Program-made: the position numbers and the translations under genes
Origin: Nageia nagi
Taxonomy: Eukaryota > Pinophyta
Assembly: GCA_050084985.1 (NCBI GenBank)
Contig: JBITNC010000002.1
Span: forward strand, 34,782,001 to 34,846,000
Reading direction: 5' to 3'
DNA length: 64,000 nt
Shown: piece by piece, positions 1 through 11,742 of the stretch
How positions within the stretch are numbered: position 1 is the stretch's first letter
How the letters are laid out: each line of letters begins with the position of its first letter
Notes under the pieces: generated by a model
The model's input: the letters and a program-made list of their open reading frames with translations, nothing else
The model's database searches: none
Told to the model about the DNA's origin: nothing

Positions 1-3000
1 TTGGCTTATTATGTGCCCTATGAGTTATTCACTTACCTCGAGCTATTATATTCGATGGAACACAGGCATAGCCAACAAAATTATGAGATAGTGGTATTCA
101 AATACCAATAATAAAAATGAGTGTTTGAGTCAAAAGCAAAATTGATACTTGACTACTCCCTTGAGTCCATTGTTCAAGCATTTACCATTCCAACTGATTG
201 GATATTTCATGTGAAAAAATAGATTTACTTAAAAAGAGAAAATGATGATTTTTATAGGAATGATGATGAAATGCTGAATTAGATAGATGAAATTTACCAA
301 GGAAACAAGACTACAAAGCTCTAGTCAAACTATGAAGTTACCTTGTTTGAGAAGGCATGTGATAGAAAAGTGCTACAAGCATTGGTAATTATCCTAGGAA
401 AGAAGACCTAAATTGAAGTAGACAAAGCCATGGTGAGGATGACTTATAATATTACAAAAATACATGTTTGTTATGAATTCCTCACTTTCATCTTGAATGA
501 GATAAGAAGATGTCTTTTTAAAATTCAAAAATTAGATTTCTAGCATTCTTGATATCTTTGGTGGCTCCTAATCCATCAAAATCTTGAAAAGTTGGTGGAA
601 GTAGGCCTACAAATGTAGCCTGGTACCTTAAGCACTAGACTAGCCTTGATTGATTTGAGGATCCCAATATTAACCAAATTGCATGGGTCATATTATGAGT
701 TCATGGATAAATTCTATGCATCAATGGTGCAAATTATAATCAAAAAGCATCTTAGCAGACTGCACTAGAGCATCATATAGGAGCTGCAAGGGGGAAACAA
801 AATTGATTATTAGGATTTTCTCAAGGATTGCACTATAATTATTAGATATGGATATTTTGAAAATCCCTTTTTCCTACCTAAGTATGTAACTACCCAATTT
901 TATTCTATAGAGATGGGTAGACAAATGTTTGCTATAGAGACTAAGGGTAGTTTTAAATCCATTATAGATATATCGACTACTACTAAAAATATTAGTTTAT
1001 TAGAATTAGGGTGTAAAGATAGCATAGTTGATTTTATTGTACAAAATTTTAAACTAGTTATGGAAGAAGCCCTTGGATGTATGATCTTTCAGGGGAAATG
1101 ATAAAAGTGATTAGGTCAGGCAAGAAGTGCCCAATATTTTCTCATGAGCATAGACCTCATGTAGAATATTTTATGAATCAAATTGAGCAAGAAGTCAAAG
1201 CATCACTAGAATGGGAATTTAGACCTCTTAATAAGGCCTAGATGGCCCTTGAAGGGATCAAAAGATATAGGAATTAGGAAAATAGATGGCAAGATTTTGC
1301 CTTAAGTTAGGAGTTACTCACCCAGTTGATAGATTTGGGTTGGGGACTCAATAAAATTCATTATTTCACAAAGTTTAGATTTGAACACACCATAAAGATT
1401 CTTCATGTTGAAAATCAATTGTTTGGTAAGTTTAGTTATGAAAATTACTAGGAGCTAGAGTATTCTAAATACCCCTTTCTAGAATTGGGTAAACCTCTTC
1501 CTCCAAATTTTCAAGAAAAATCAATTGTAGGAATAAGAGAAATAGAGATTGAAGAATCATTTGGATCAAAACAACTGGTAAGGAGTAAGAAATAAGATCT
1601 ATCAAAGATAGTCATTGCTTCATGGGAACCCTCCCCAAAAAGAAGAAGAAGAATTCAAACATTGGCATAATAACAACAAGACCCAAAAAAAGAGGAAAAG
1701 CTGGCAAATAAACCTGGCACTTCATAGCCTCAGGCATAAAGGATTTAACCTTTAGCTCCAAAACCTAGTGAAGAAATATCAAAGGCTATCATAAAGGAAA
1801 TAAAAATGTTTGATGCAAAGGATACATAAAAGCTATAGGATACAAATGTCATTGCCTTGGAAGAAGTTCCAAAAAAGAAGGAGAGGGAGATTCAACAAGG
1901 TAGAGGTAATGTTCTTGGAATAGGTGGTTCCATAGTAGTTGCACTTAGAGGCAGAGCAAGGGATGATGATGAATCTAAAAAAAAAAGACTTTGACCTAAT
2001 GAAAAAGGTTGCTAAAGAAGAAATTATTATGGAAGAAGCAAAAGAAGAGGTGAAAGTTCTAGCCTCAACCCCTCCCAAGAGCCCAAAGCTAGAGCAACAA
2101 ATTATGGCATCTATATCAAGTGTAAATACTCCCTAACATTCTTTAATTCCTACAATCTCGTAAAAGAAGATTAAGATAATTTTTTCTACATAAATAATAG
2201 AGCCCATTGATTGAGAAATTTTTTTTAACAAGCCTCTTATGCTCCCTGAGCAACAATCAAGAATTTTAAGTAAGGTTATAGAAATGTGGGATATTAAAAT
2301 TGCATAAATGTCTTTCAAAGAAGGAAAAATAGACACTGCTCCTATGACTATTATTGATGTAAATATACAAAGTGCACTAGTTGCAGATTAGTCCAAATTT
2401 CTTATAAATACTTCCATGATGGTTGGTAAAAGTCTCCAGGTCATGGAGGATAAGATAGATAGATTAGATAAGATAGATAGATTAAATAAGAAGATAGACT
2501 AGTATAAGAAAGACTACTCCCTCAAAGATAAGAGAGTTACTAGGTTGCAAAATAAAAAAAAGAGTTGCTTGAAAAACTTGAAAAGCAAAAAATAGAGTTT
2601 GAAAAGGGCCTGAGAGAAAAGAAAGCTAAGTTAGATGGTGCAAATAAATTGACACAAGATCTCAAATCTCAAGCTACAATCATAGATGGCCAAAAGGCCA
2701 AACAAGTTGAAGTAGAATTACAAAAGATAATAACAACTAACAAAGTGCTTACATATGATAATATAAAGTTGTTGATGATCATAAAAAGCTTCAAAAAATC
2801 TTTGGTGGAACAAATTGGAGAAAAGATGATAAGTTTGTCATAGTTACATATATTGAAAAATTAGACTGAACAAGCTATTCAATAGTATAATACTCAAAAT
2901 TGCTCTCTATAAGCCAACTCTTGATATACCAAGATTGGTACTCGAAAAAATGCAAAGTTGGCTAAGAGCCCTTACAGAAAGGGATATAGCTACGATTATT

Positions 3001-3510
3001 CCTAGGCCAAGGTAAATAATTTTGAGAAGAGCTTGGGATATAAGTGAACAATAAAATTTGGTGTTCAATATAGAAATAAATAAATACCAACTCAACACAG
3101 AGCTTGACTTCATCAATAAATTTTTTTATTATTTATTTGAATTGAAAGCTCCAAAATTATGGGAGGAGCAAAATGTACAAGGTAGTGCTACAAGATGGGT
3201 GGCCAATACCATTTAGTTTTTAGAACAATCATTTTTTGAGAAGTAGATCTCACACTTACAATAAATAAATGACCTCGCTCAAGAGGCGATTGCAAGATTA
3301 TTACATGTTGGAAGGTTGGAGAATGTGCTAACAGGGTTTAGAGTAGACACTATAAAAATACAAGTTTTCCCTATTTTGTCACACGTTGATTATCAGGACC
3401 TGAAAGAGTTAAATAAGAAGATTCAATCTTTACTCCTTGTGGAGCTAGTTCCACCATTAGATACTTCTACAAAGGCTTCATCTAAACAAACAACTAGGAG
3501 TAACAAGTAG
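1..3510 (+). pseudogene. Decayed long coding region of unknown function, cut by window start
   Basis: Open stretches at 913-1101, 1939-2136 and 3316-3510 share one frame; 2565-2843 continues in another after an apparent slip near 2555. Between them the text still reads as protein, broken mainly by TAG/TAA at places where Gln fits (for example around 2137, 2161, 2305 and 2389). The encoded protein would exceed 1000 residues, charged and Lys/Glu-rich, with a likely coiled coil around 2565-2843 (start LEKLEKQKIEFEKGL) and a Pro/Lys-rich middle around 1600-2130. I recognise no family. It could be the gag-like protein of a retroelement or a large host protein. That it was once coding is fairly sure; its identity is not. 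Confidence 0.5.
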
Positions 3511-4588
3511 AGGGTTTTATTCTCTAATAGGTAAAGACCTCAAGAGATGCCAGAAGATTGTATTCTTTCATAATTACACTCTGAGTATGGGGTAATATTA
3601 TATCATTCCTTATTCTTTCATTCTTTTCAATAAATCTTTCCTAACTCCCATTTCATCTTCCCCTTTCACATGTATTTAGCCTTTTGTCAATATTATGTCA
3701 AGTCTAAAGAGTTTTGAGTGTTATCAATATCCAAGTATTATTTATATATGTGTTAGCCTTAGGTATTTTGTTCCAAAAGGTCTAGTTACTATCTAGCAAG
3801 CATTGTAGAAATCCCTAGGAACTATGTGTGTAAAAGAGTCATCATTTATGAAAATTTTATCTAATTCACGATCGAGAATAATGTACCATTTCTAGGTTGT
3901 ATTGTAATATGTAGGGGAAGAAAGTGTTTAAGTAAAGTTTGAGAGTTATTGTAAATATAAGTTCAAGAGTTGTTGTAGATATAAGTCTAGGTCATGTTTA
4001 GATCTCTAGCGGGTGATATCATAGAACCTACCATTCTTCAAGAGGTCTTGACCCAATAATGAGAATTTGTGAGGGATGTTGAAAGTTGATCAATTAGAGC
4101 CCATCAATTTTTAGTAATGATATCACCATTTTTGTGTGAAATCAACGAGTCCTGGCATAAGTAATAATAGGCACTATTTTATTTAGCAAAAGATATTTCA
4201 TAAAATATCAAATGGAACCCATCGATTTTGAGCAATGATGTTAGAAATTTTAGCTAAAATGAATAGGTCCCAAAATAATGAATGGTGGAAAGTACCATAC
4301 TGGTGGGTACTATCAATTCAACAGAAGATACTACATGAAGGCAATCAAATAGAACCCACCAATTTCTAACAATGATGTCACACTTCCTAAAATCCATGGA
4401 TTCTAAGAGAAACCTAATCATCATTAGAGATTAATAAGGAGAAATAGGACACACCAGACTGATAGAAGAATAATGGGTAAGAAGTAACACTCCAATCCAT
4501 TTGATCATAAGTGTTTGACCCCCGTGGCTTTGTCAATGTGTCAACTATGACTCTTTTCCACATGATAGTAGCAGTTTCTTCTTGTACT
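3511..4588. other. Non-coding stretch with a diverged direct repeat
   Basis: No coding region seen. A motif of about 35 bp (core CAAATAGAACCCACCAATTT) occurs three times in direct orientation, starting near 4091, 4209 and 4346. It may be the 3' untranslated part of the decayed unit to the left. Confidence 0.4.
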
Positions 4589-4593
4589 TAAAT

Positions 4594-5072
4594 TGAAGGA
4601 ATTAGACCTACTCTAATTCTCAAGATCCAAGACTAGGAAACTTAATCATTCAACATAACAACCATTCACACAAGATAACACAAATATAATGTGATTCCTC
4701 CCTCCTTGGGAGTACATCCACAACTAGTTCTCTATTCTCAATCTATGCACCTCTTACTACAATTCTCTTCCTCTCCTACACAAACTAGTAGAGTAATCTT
4801 ACTCCAAAACTTAGTTATGTTACAAGAGGAGAGGCCCTCTATTTATAGCTTGAGAGCACCTCCCTAACCTCCCTTTAACCCAAGGGTAAGGTTAGGGTTA
4901 CAATAAATGTATGACCTAACTTTAACCTACCAACTAACCCCATGGTAAGGTCAAAGTCCACACATAATAAAAAATTCAATTAATCCCTTAAGGTATCTAC
5001 ATATCCTTTAAGTGATTAATTGAACTTACAAGGAGTTTAGATATTCACAATATTTCATTACAAATTCTAACA
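4594..5072 (-). repeat. Copia-A 3' LTR
   Basis: Starts TGTTAGAATT and ends TCCTTCA on the minus strand. A TATA-like CTATAAATAG lies at 4839-4848 (minus). An imperfect palindrome of about 50 bp lies around 4975-5025. Confidence 0.93.
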
Positions 5073-5083
5073 CTCCCCCTTAA
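5073..5083 (-). other. Copia-A polypurine tract
   Basis: TTAAGGGGGAG on the minus strand directly abuts the 3' LTR. This is the expected position of the plus-strand priming site. The same tract abuts the 3' LTRs of Copia-B and Copia-D. Confidence 0.85.
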
Positions 5084-5546
5084 TGCAATATTGGGATAGA
5101 GCGTAGAAGAGAGAAGAGAGAGAGTTCTCCTCCATAGAGATACAAGTGGAGATGAGAACATTTACATATTTGAGAATCTTTTTGAGAACTAGTATGAGAC
5201 TCACTACATTACCATTTGACAAAATGGTTTACAATACAATCATTAATCACAACTGGTTTCACTGTACATAGTAGTCGATCAACTTTAAGCTGACATGTGA
5301 GTCTCCATGAGCTTGCTTACACAAGGTGAGTAACCTGCATTTCTGAAGAAGATCATGCATGCTACAAGCAACTCATAAACAAAATTAGTTAGATGCATCA
5401 TATATTCAAATAAGAGAATCAAATAATGCCATCTTATAAATAATTTATCAATGGTGCACTATAAGTCATCACAAAGATGCCAAGCCATCACTCATAGTCA
5501 CCTGTTGTATATAGACATGTGTTGATTATTAACAGAGCATAAAAAT

Positions 5547-5955
5547 TGTATAACAAGTTTCTCATGCAGAGCAAACTTACCATGGAGGTATAGAATGTAC
5601 AACAAGTTCCTCACACAGAGCGAACTTACCATGGAGGTATATTAATTATATGCTCAAAAAATTGTACAACAAGTTTGTCACGCAGAGCAAACTTACCATG
5701 GAGGTGTAAAATGTACAACAAGTTTGTCACGTAGAGCAAACTTACCATGGAGGTATAAAAATGTACAACAAGTTTATCATGTAGAGCAAACTTACCATGG
5801 AGGTATAAAATGTACAACAAGTTTGTCATGCAGAGCAAACTTACCACGGAGGTATAAAAATGTACAACAAGTTTGTCATGTAGAGCAAACTTACCACGGA
5901 GGTATAAAAATGTACAACAAGTTTGTCACACAGAGCAAACTTACCATGGAGGTAT
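5547..5955. repeat. Tandem array of a ~49-bp unit, about 8 copies
   Basis: The unit runs roughly from TGTACAACAAGTTTGTCA through CTTACCATGGAGGTATAAAA and repeats about every 49-50 bp. Copies 2 and 3 are separated by about 16 extra bases. It sits between RNase H and the 3' LTR. Copia-B (near 26560) and Copia-C (near 32330) carry only one copy at the equivalent place, so the array expanded in this copy. The small ORFs running through it on both strands are products of the repeat. Confidence 0.85.
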
Positions 5956-6030
5956 ATCATAATCAACACACACTATATAACAACAACAAAAGAGCCTCTT
6001 AGAGGTGAAGTTGTCATCACTAACAAAAGT

Positions 6031-6449
6031 TCAAACTTCACTCCCCCTTGAGGGCAACTTCACCAACCTAAGAGAATCCCTAAGCTTGCTGAACTGAGCT
6101 TCAGGAAGGGGATTGGTGAATAAATCAACAGAGTTTTCAGTAGATGGATAATACTCCAAGTGTATGATGTCATCTAGAACCTTCTCCTTGATAAAATGGG
6201 CTTGGATTTCCACATGTTTGGTTCTCTGATGGAACACAAGATTCTTAATGAAAGAGATAGCCAATTGATTGTCTAAAGAAATAAGAGATGGGCTATTTTG
6301 CTTATACCCAATTTTATTCAGAAGATGCCTTAGCCAAATAGCTTCTTGGGCGGCAACAGACATGGCTTGATATTCAGCTTCGATAGTAGAAAGAGTCATA
6401 GTAGGTTGCTTCTTGGAAGCCCAAGAGATAGTACCTGAACCAATGCTGA
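6031..6449 (-). pseudogene. Copia-A RNase H (C-terminal part of pol)
   Basis: This is the last piece of the polyprotein, separated from the reverse transcriptase by the nested element. It shows the copia RNase H hallmarks STIEAEYQAM (catalytic Glu), LDNQLAI (catalytic Asp), RTKHVEIQAHFI and the terminal LFTNPLPEAQF. The missing first Asp motif (SDSDYGGERDD) lies on the far side of the insert near 11780. Subtracting 5293 bp (the insert plus one TSD copy) puts this segment back in frame with the reverse transcriptase. The stop at 6031-6033 is the natural end, just before a conserved G-rich motif shared by the relatives. Confidence 0.9.
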
Positions 6450-7280
6450 TGTTAACACATAAAAATGAATTTATGTTTTTAAATCAATAAATTAATGAAA
6501 TATGCTTGGCCTAATATATGTCTTGAATGTATTAAAGTGATAATATCAATGTTTGTCTTGAATATGAATTTTATAATGATTATCTTGAATATTGCATGAA
6601 TTATCTTGTTATTGGTGTATTTATCTTGAATATTGTGAATTATCCTTATTTATGTAGATGCATGCCGACCCATGGGTTGTATTATCTATTATCTATATAA
6701 ATAAGGGATCTAATAGTAAGTCCACATAACAAGGATACACATGATCCTACGTATGGTCTTGTAAGTGGCAACCCCTTAAGGTATCTCTTAGTACTACCTA
6801 CAAGGCTGTGGTTTGTGTGCTTCCTTTCGCGAGCTATCCTGACATCCTCGATATATTCTGATATCATACTGCTATCCGAGACATCCATATTGAAGTTCTG
6901 GACTTGATCAAGAAGTTAAGAATCATCAAACGAAGGCCACCAGTGCTCCTTTGTGAATGAAAGAACACCATTGGTGCTCTTATATTACTGAAACGGACCA
7001 CCTGCAGTCCTCTTTTTGCATTTTCACAGGTCACAACATTGTTGGAAAGGTAGCTCATTATTAGTACATCGCCAATATCTTCATCTTTCGTTGTTAGGTA
7101 CGTTTCGTGAGGTAAGTACGCAAATTACAATCTTGGTTGGTACAATTACATTTCTGAATTGGTTATTTTGTTTATTGTTATCTAGAATAAATTGCTATCC
7201 ATAGCTTAAATACAGATAATATTGAGTTTGTAGATATTTGCTTATTTACTTATTTGCACGCTCAATTTTATTTGTAAACA
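6450..7280 (+). repeat. TR-GAG element 5' LTR
   Basis: Begins TGTTAACACA and ends GTAAACA. It differs from the 3' LTR by scattered substitutions and small indels. It carries a TATA box and, near 6941-7012, two GC-rich palindrome-like motifs that recur in the element. Confidence 0.9.
6694..6703 (+). promoter_or_regulatory. TATA box of TR-GAG LTR promoter
   Basis: TATATAAATA lies mid-LTR and is repeated identically in the 3' LTR at 11151-11160. Its position suits the U3 promoter. The start site is not visible. Confidence 0.55.
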
Positions 7281-7282
7281 TT

Positions 7283-7299
7283 TGGTGAACCCGACGTGA
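7283..7299 (+). other. Primer binding site of TR-GAG element
   Basis: TGGTGAACCCGACGTGA begins two bases after the 5' LTR, the usual place for a tRNA-complementary site. It is not the initiator-Met type used by the copia elements here. I cannot name the tRNA. Confidence 0.5.
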
Positions 7300-7302
7300 A
7301 AC

Positions 7303-9432
7303 ATGCTTTCTGATTCAACAATGGGTAGAGATATAAATGAATTATCAGATTATCCTTCATTAGTTCAATCATCGCTTGAACAAAATAAAAGAAAAAGAAA
7401 AACATGGAAAGGAATAGAGCCAACTAGGAAAAGTGCTAGAATAAACAAAGAGAGTGCTCCTTGGATTATCAAAGATAAACTTCCAGATGAGGAATCCTAT
7501 CATGGTGATTCCAAAGATAATGATAACTTGGATAATGAAACCCTAGAAGGAGGAATCTTAGAAAATCTAGTTTCACCTTTGGAAAACAAATCACAATTGG
7601 TCCTTTATCGCTGGGTAAAATCTAACAATTCAAATCTCACTGAAAATAAACTAAGGTTGATACAAAAATTCATAGAGCATTCTGGGGCATTCTACAAGTT
7701 CTCCGAAGATCCTACCATAGCTTATTCAGTGCATAAAATCTATAAATTTTTAACCATGAATGGTCTCAGATTTTCCTTTAGAACATTTTTTGATGAACCT
7801 ATCTTTTTTTCAAGCATCAATATCGATTATAATAGGACTGCCCGTGATTTAAACCCTGTGGAAATGGACCGCCCGCGGCCCATTTCTACCATGGAAAGTC
7901 ATATCAACTTTTGTATGTTCCATCATGATCAAAACTCTTTTGCCCCTGGGATAGTTAAACAAAATGTTTGTGAACCCTCTTCGTCATCTTTGGCATTTGC
8001 ATATCATAAACCAATAACATTAGAAGAAGAAGATGATGAAATAATTGAGTTTGATGATAAGTCTGATAGTGAGTCAGAAATAGAACTTGAAATAGACCCT
8101 ATTGCACAAAAACTTCTTAATGCATACCCTTTTTGGTCAGATAAAGAAAAGAAAATCAAAGAAATAGAGGTAAAGAAAATAGCAAATACAAAATCTTACC
8201 GGAAAGCTCAATTGAGTGTAAGATAGGTCATCATGGGAGAACTAGAAAATCAACTTATTCATGAATGGAGAGAATAAATAGGAAGATTTACTCCTGGAAT
8301 ACTTGATTATGAAAGTGAAGAAGAACCTAGAAATCTTGATTTCATAAATAAGCAATCTGAGGATAGTCCAATCACACAAATTGAAAAAGAAAAATCGGAG
8401 AAAATGAGAGCACAATTAGCAAACATGGCTGAACAATTGAAAAGGCTTATACATTTAAATAAAGCAAAAGAGAATGAACAACTAGAAGAAAGTCACCCCC
8501 TTTGTTCGAGATTAAGAAGTAAAATTTGGGAAGGGAAAGACATAGATTTTGACAAATATAATGGTAGGAGTGATCCAAGAATGCATATTGTAATCTTTGA
8601 AGAAGCAGCTTATAGACATCAACATGATTCTGATATGTTAGCTAGACTTTTTCCACTTAGCTTAGGAAGAGAAGCATCTGACTGGTTCTATGGACTCGAA
8701 AATCAAAGCATCAAAAGTTATGAGCAACTAAAATGTGAATTCATAGATCAATATCAATATAACATAAAGAGAAAACCACTCATTATAGATCTTGCCAAAA
8801 TGAAACAAAAAGAAAATCAACCATTTAGCAAGTTTGTAGCCAAATGGAAGAAAATTGCAAAATTCATAAACTTGAATGAGAAAGAACTAAAACACATGTT
8901 GATAAAATCCATTAGAGATGAGATGGTACTTGAATTCTTTAACTATCTAGACCAACCCCTCTCTGAAATGATCGATTCCATGATTCGAAAAGAGCAACAC
9001 ATGATGAAAATTGGTTTGTGGAAACTTAGAAAAGAAGAAAGGGAAACTTTGACAATTAACATAATCACACAAGAAAAACACAAACATAAATCAAGCAAAC
9101 CTCAGACTCCCCGAGTATACACTAAAATCACAGAAGATCATTATGAGTTGTTGCAATCATTGGTGAAGAAGGGTCTAATTCAATTGCCACCTGTAAACCA
9201 ACAAGCCACTAAAACTATAGGAGGATTTTGCCAATACCATAGAGTTCATGGCCACAAAACATGTGAATGTGAAAAATTCAGAGATATCATCCAAGATCTG
9301 GTAGATAGAAAAGCAATCTCATTTGAAAAACTTGACATAAAAGGGAAAGCTCCTGTGCATGTAGATAATAGAAACTTGGGAATCTACAAAGACCCCATGC
9401 CCAAACATAATACAGGAGTAATGTATGCATAG
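7303..9432 (+). pseudogene. Gag polyprotein of TR-GAG element, two in-frame stops
   Basis: Two open stretches, 7303-8226 and 8404-9432, lie in the same frame. They are separated only by TAG at 8227 and a TAA near 8278, both where Gln fits, so one gag of about 710 codons is likely. The N-terminal half is acidic and unassigned. Residues encoded about 8550-9030 match the retrotransposon gag domain: LFPLSLGREASDWFYGL, then YEQLKCEFIDQY and FSKFVAKWKKIA. A Cys/His stretch FCQYHRVHGHKTCECEKF near 9222-9278 resembles the degenerate zinc knuckle of plant gypsy gag. The ATG at 7303 follows the primer site closely. Gag would form the particle and bind RNA. The frame ends at 9432 with no protease following. 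Confidence 0.85.
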
Positions 9433-9640
9433 GAAAATACAACAAAAAGCCTACTATCACTGGGGCACCATGGTGTAAAAATCAACATGAAGTTAGCACT
9501 AGTGGGGGTGAGTTGCCCTTCGAAAATATCATTTGGTGAGCACCCATGATCATACTAATACTAACGAAACTAACATTAGGGTAGACACACTAACCAACAT
9601 TATGGTAGAGGAAATGGGGATCCATTTTTATGTAAAAAGA

Positions 9641-9685
9641 GGAGCGCCAACGCTCCATAGCTATCAGTGAAGACCGCCTGCGGTC
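9641..9685. repeat. Two GC-rich palindromes
   Basis: GGAGCGCCAACGCTCC (9641-9656) and GACCGCCTGCGGTC (9672-9685) are near-perfect palindromes in AT-rich DNA. Related, partly decayed forms lie in both LTRs (about 6941-7012 and 11393-11470) and inside gag near 7865. Confidence 0.7.
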
Positions 9686-9894
9686 CTCTTTTGTGATCTA
9701 TTTTTGTTGGAACAAAAGTCACTGGATCCCCCTCAGTATGGATTTCCTACTCCTAGGTCACTATTTTGCATATCTCTGGGGGTAGACATCAGTTCTTAAA
9801 TCATTCTATCGGCCTCTCGGTATAGTGCTTAGTTTTATCTCATATCCAGGATAATATTGCTTTGAATCTCATGTTTGCAAGGTTGTGTTATCAG

Positions 9895-10620
9895 GTTATC
9901 ATGCCTATTGGTAGAGTTCCAGCTCCATTATCAGCTTATCATGTCTCTTGGTGGAGTTCCAACTCCCTTATCAGTTTATCATGCCTATGGATGGAGTTCC
10001 AACTCCCATTATCAGCTTATCATGCCTCTTGGTGGAGTTTCAGCTCCATCAGTTTATCATTATTTTGCGGAGTTCGATTCTTATGCAACTGCAGCATGCC
10101 TCTTGGTGCGAAGTCTCAGTTGTGGGGAACTTAGCTCTCATCAGCTTATCATGCCTCTTGGTGGAGTTTCAGCTCCATCAGTTTATCATATTTTTGCAGA
10201 GTTCAGTTCTTATGCAAATGCAGCATGCCTCTTGGTGTGAAGTCTCAGTTGTGTGGAACTTAGCTCTCACATATCAGCTTATCATTATTTTTGTGGAGTT
10301 CAGTTCTTATGCAACTGCAACATGCCTCTTTATGCGAAGTCTCAGTTGTGTAGAACTTAGCTCTCACATATCAACTTATCATTATTTTGCGAAGTTCGAT
10401 TCTTATGCAGCTGCAGCATACCTCTTGGTGCGAAGTCTCAATTGTATGGAACTTAGCTCTCCCCTATGTGTTGTCATGTGTTGTCATGTCTTGTCTTGTG
10501 ATGTGGTCTTGTCAAGTTGTCATCAGGTCATCATGTGTGTCATCATGGTTGTCATGTCTTGTCTTATTATGTGGTCTTGTCAAGTTGTCTATCAGGTCAT
10601 TATCAAGTTTGTTGTCATGG
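9895..10620 (+). repeat. Complex tandem repeats in TR-GAG 3' region
   Basis: First come about four copies of a roughly 40-bp unit containing CAGCTTATCATGCCTCTTGG and GGAGTTCCAACTCC. Then about four copies of a larger 110-120-bp unit containing GCGAAGTCTCAGTTGTG and AACTTAGCTCTCA. Then a TGTCATG-rich stretch from about 10466. The overlapping ORFs here are repeat artefacts. The array occupies the place where pol would be in a full element. Confidence 0.8.
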
Positions 10621-10905
10621 GTCATCAGTATTGCGGTAAGATTATCAGATTATCAGATATATCAGGCTATCACCTTCTATGGCAAAACGCAAGGGGCAAG
10701 CATGCCCAAGGTAATATCAAAAGGGAGTTTTCTTAACCCATATCTAGTACTAATAAGCTTTATCATGATGTTGTTTAAGTTTAGAATGGTTAGTGTTTAT
10801 CATTGCTTATCAAAATTGTTTGCTATGATGTTGTGTTTTTACTTTGAATGTAAAATCTCAACTCACCTCATGTTTCTTTCGATTTCACATCCAAAGTGGG
10901 GCATC

Positions 10906-11737
10906 TATTAACACATAAAAATGAATTTATGTTTTTAAATAAATTAATTAATGAAATATGCTTGGCCTAAATATATGTCTTGAATGTATTAAAGTGATAA
11001 TATCAATGTTTGTCTTGAATATGAATTTTATAATGATTATCTTGAATATTGCATGAATTATCTTATTATTGGTGTGTTTATCTTGAATATTGTGAATTAT
11101 CCTTATTTATGTAGATGCATGTCGACCCATGGGTTGTATTATCTATTATCTATATAAATAAGGGATCTAATAGTAAGTCCACATAACAAGGATACACATG
11201 ATCCTGCGTATGGTCTTGTAAGTGGCAACCCCTTAAGGTATCTCTTGGTACCGCCTACAAGGCTGTGGTTTGTGTGCTTCCTTTTACAAGCTATCCTGAC
11301 ATCCCCGATCTATTCTGATATCATACTGCTATCTGAGACATCCATATTGAAGTTCTGGACTTGATCAAGAAGTTAAGAATCATCAAACGAAGGTCACCGA
11401 TGCTCCTTTACGAATGAAAGAACACCACCGACGCTCTTATATTACTGAAATAGACCACCTGTGGTCCTCTTTTTGCATTTTCACAAGTCACAACGTTGTT
11501 GGAAAGGTAGCTCATTATCAATACATCACCAATATCTTCATCTTTCGTTGTCAGGTACGTTCCGTGAGGTAAGTATGCAAATTACAATCTTGGTTGGTAC
11601 AATTACATTTTTGAATTGGTTATTTTGTTTATTGTTATCTAGAATAAATTGCTATTTGTAGCTTAAATACAGATAATATTGAGTTTGTAGATATTTGCCT
11701 ATTTACTTATTTGCACGCTCAATTTTATTTGTAAATA
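10906..11737 (+). repeat. TR-GAG element 3' LTR
   Basis: Pairs with 6450-7280. Both termini have decayed: the start reads TATTAACACA instead of TGTTAACACA and the end GTAAATA instead of GTAAACA. The exact edges are fixed by the GCTGA duplication. Confidence 0.88.
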
Positions 11738-11742
11738 GCTGA

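Larger units (their letters stand above)
6450..11737 (+). mobile_element. Nested gag-only LTR retrotransposon (TR-GAG type)
   Basis: LTRs of 831 bp (6450-7280) and 832 bp (10906-11737) are flanked by the 5-bp duplication GCTGA (6445-6449 and 11738-11742), which interrupts Copia-A. The inside holds a primer site, one gag frame (7303-9432), an array of tandem repeats and a purine-rich AAAGTGGGGCATCT (about 10893-10906) before the 3' LTR. I see no protease, reverse transcriptase, integrase or RNase H. Elements with LTRs plus gag only are described in plants as TR-GAG. The gag fold suggests Ty3/gypsy affinity. Mobilisation would need pol from a relative. Confidence 0.88.

Noticed and set aside
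5547-5955. CRISPR-like array
   Set aside because: Repeats are contiguous without unique spacers, and the context is a plant retrotransposon.
5626-6002. Repeat-containing ORFs on both strands
   Set aside because: Products of the 49-bp tandem array in the copia 3' region.
9862-10911. Several overlapping plus-strand ORFs of 90 to 262 codons
   Set aside because: All run through the tandem array of the gag-only element in different frames. Low-complexity repeats without indels in frame stay open by chance.
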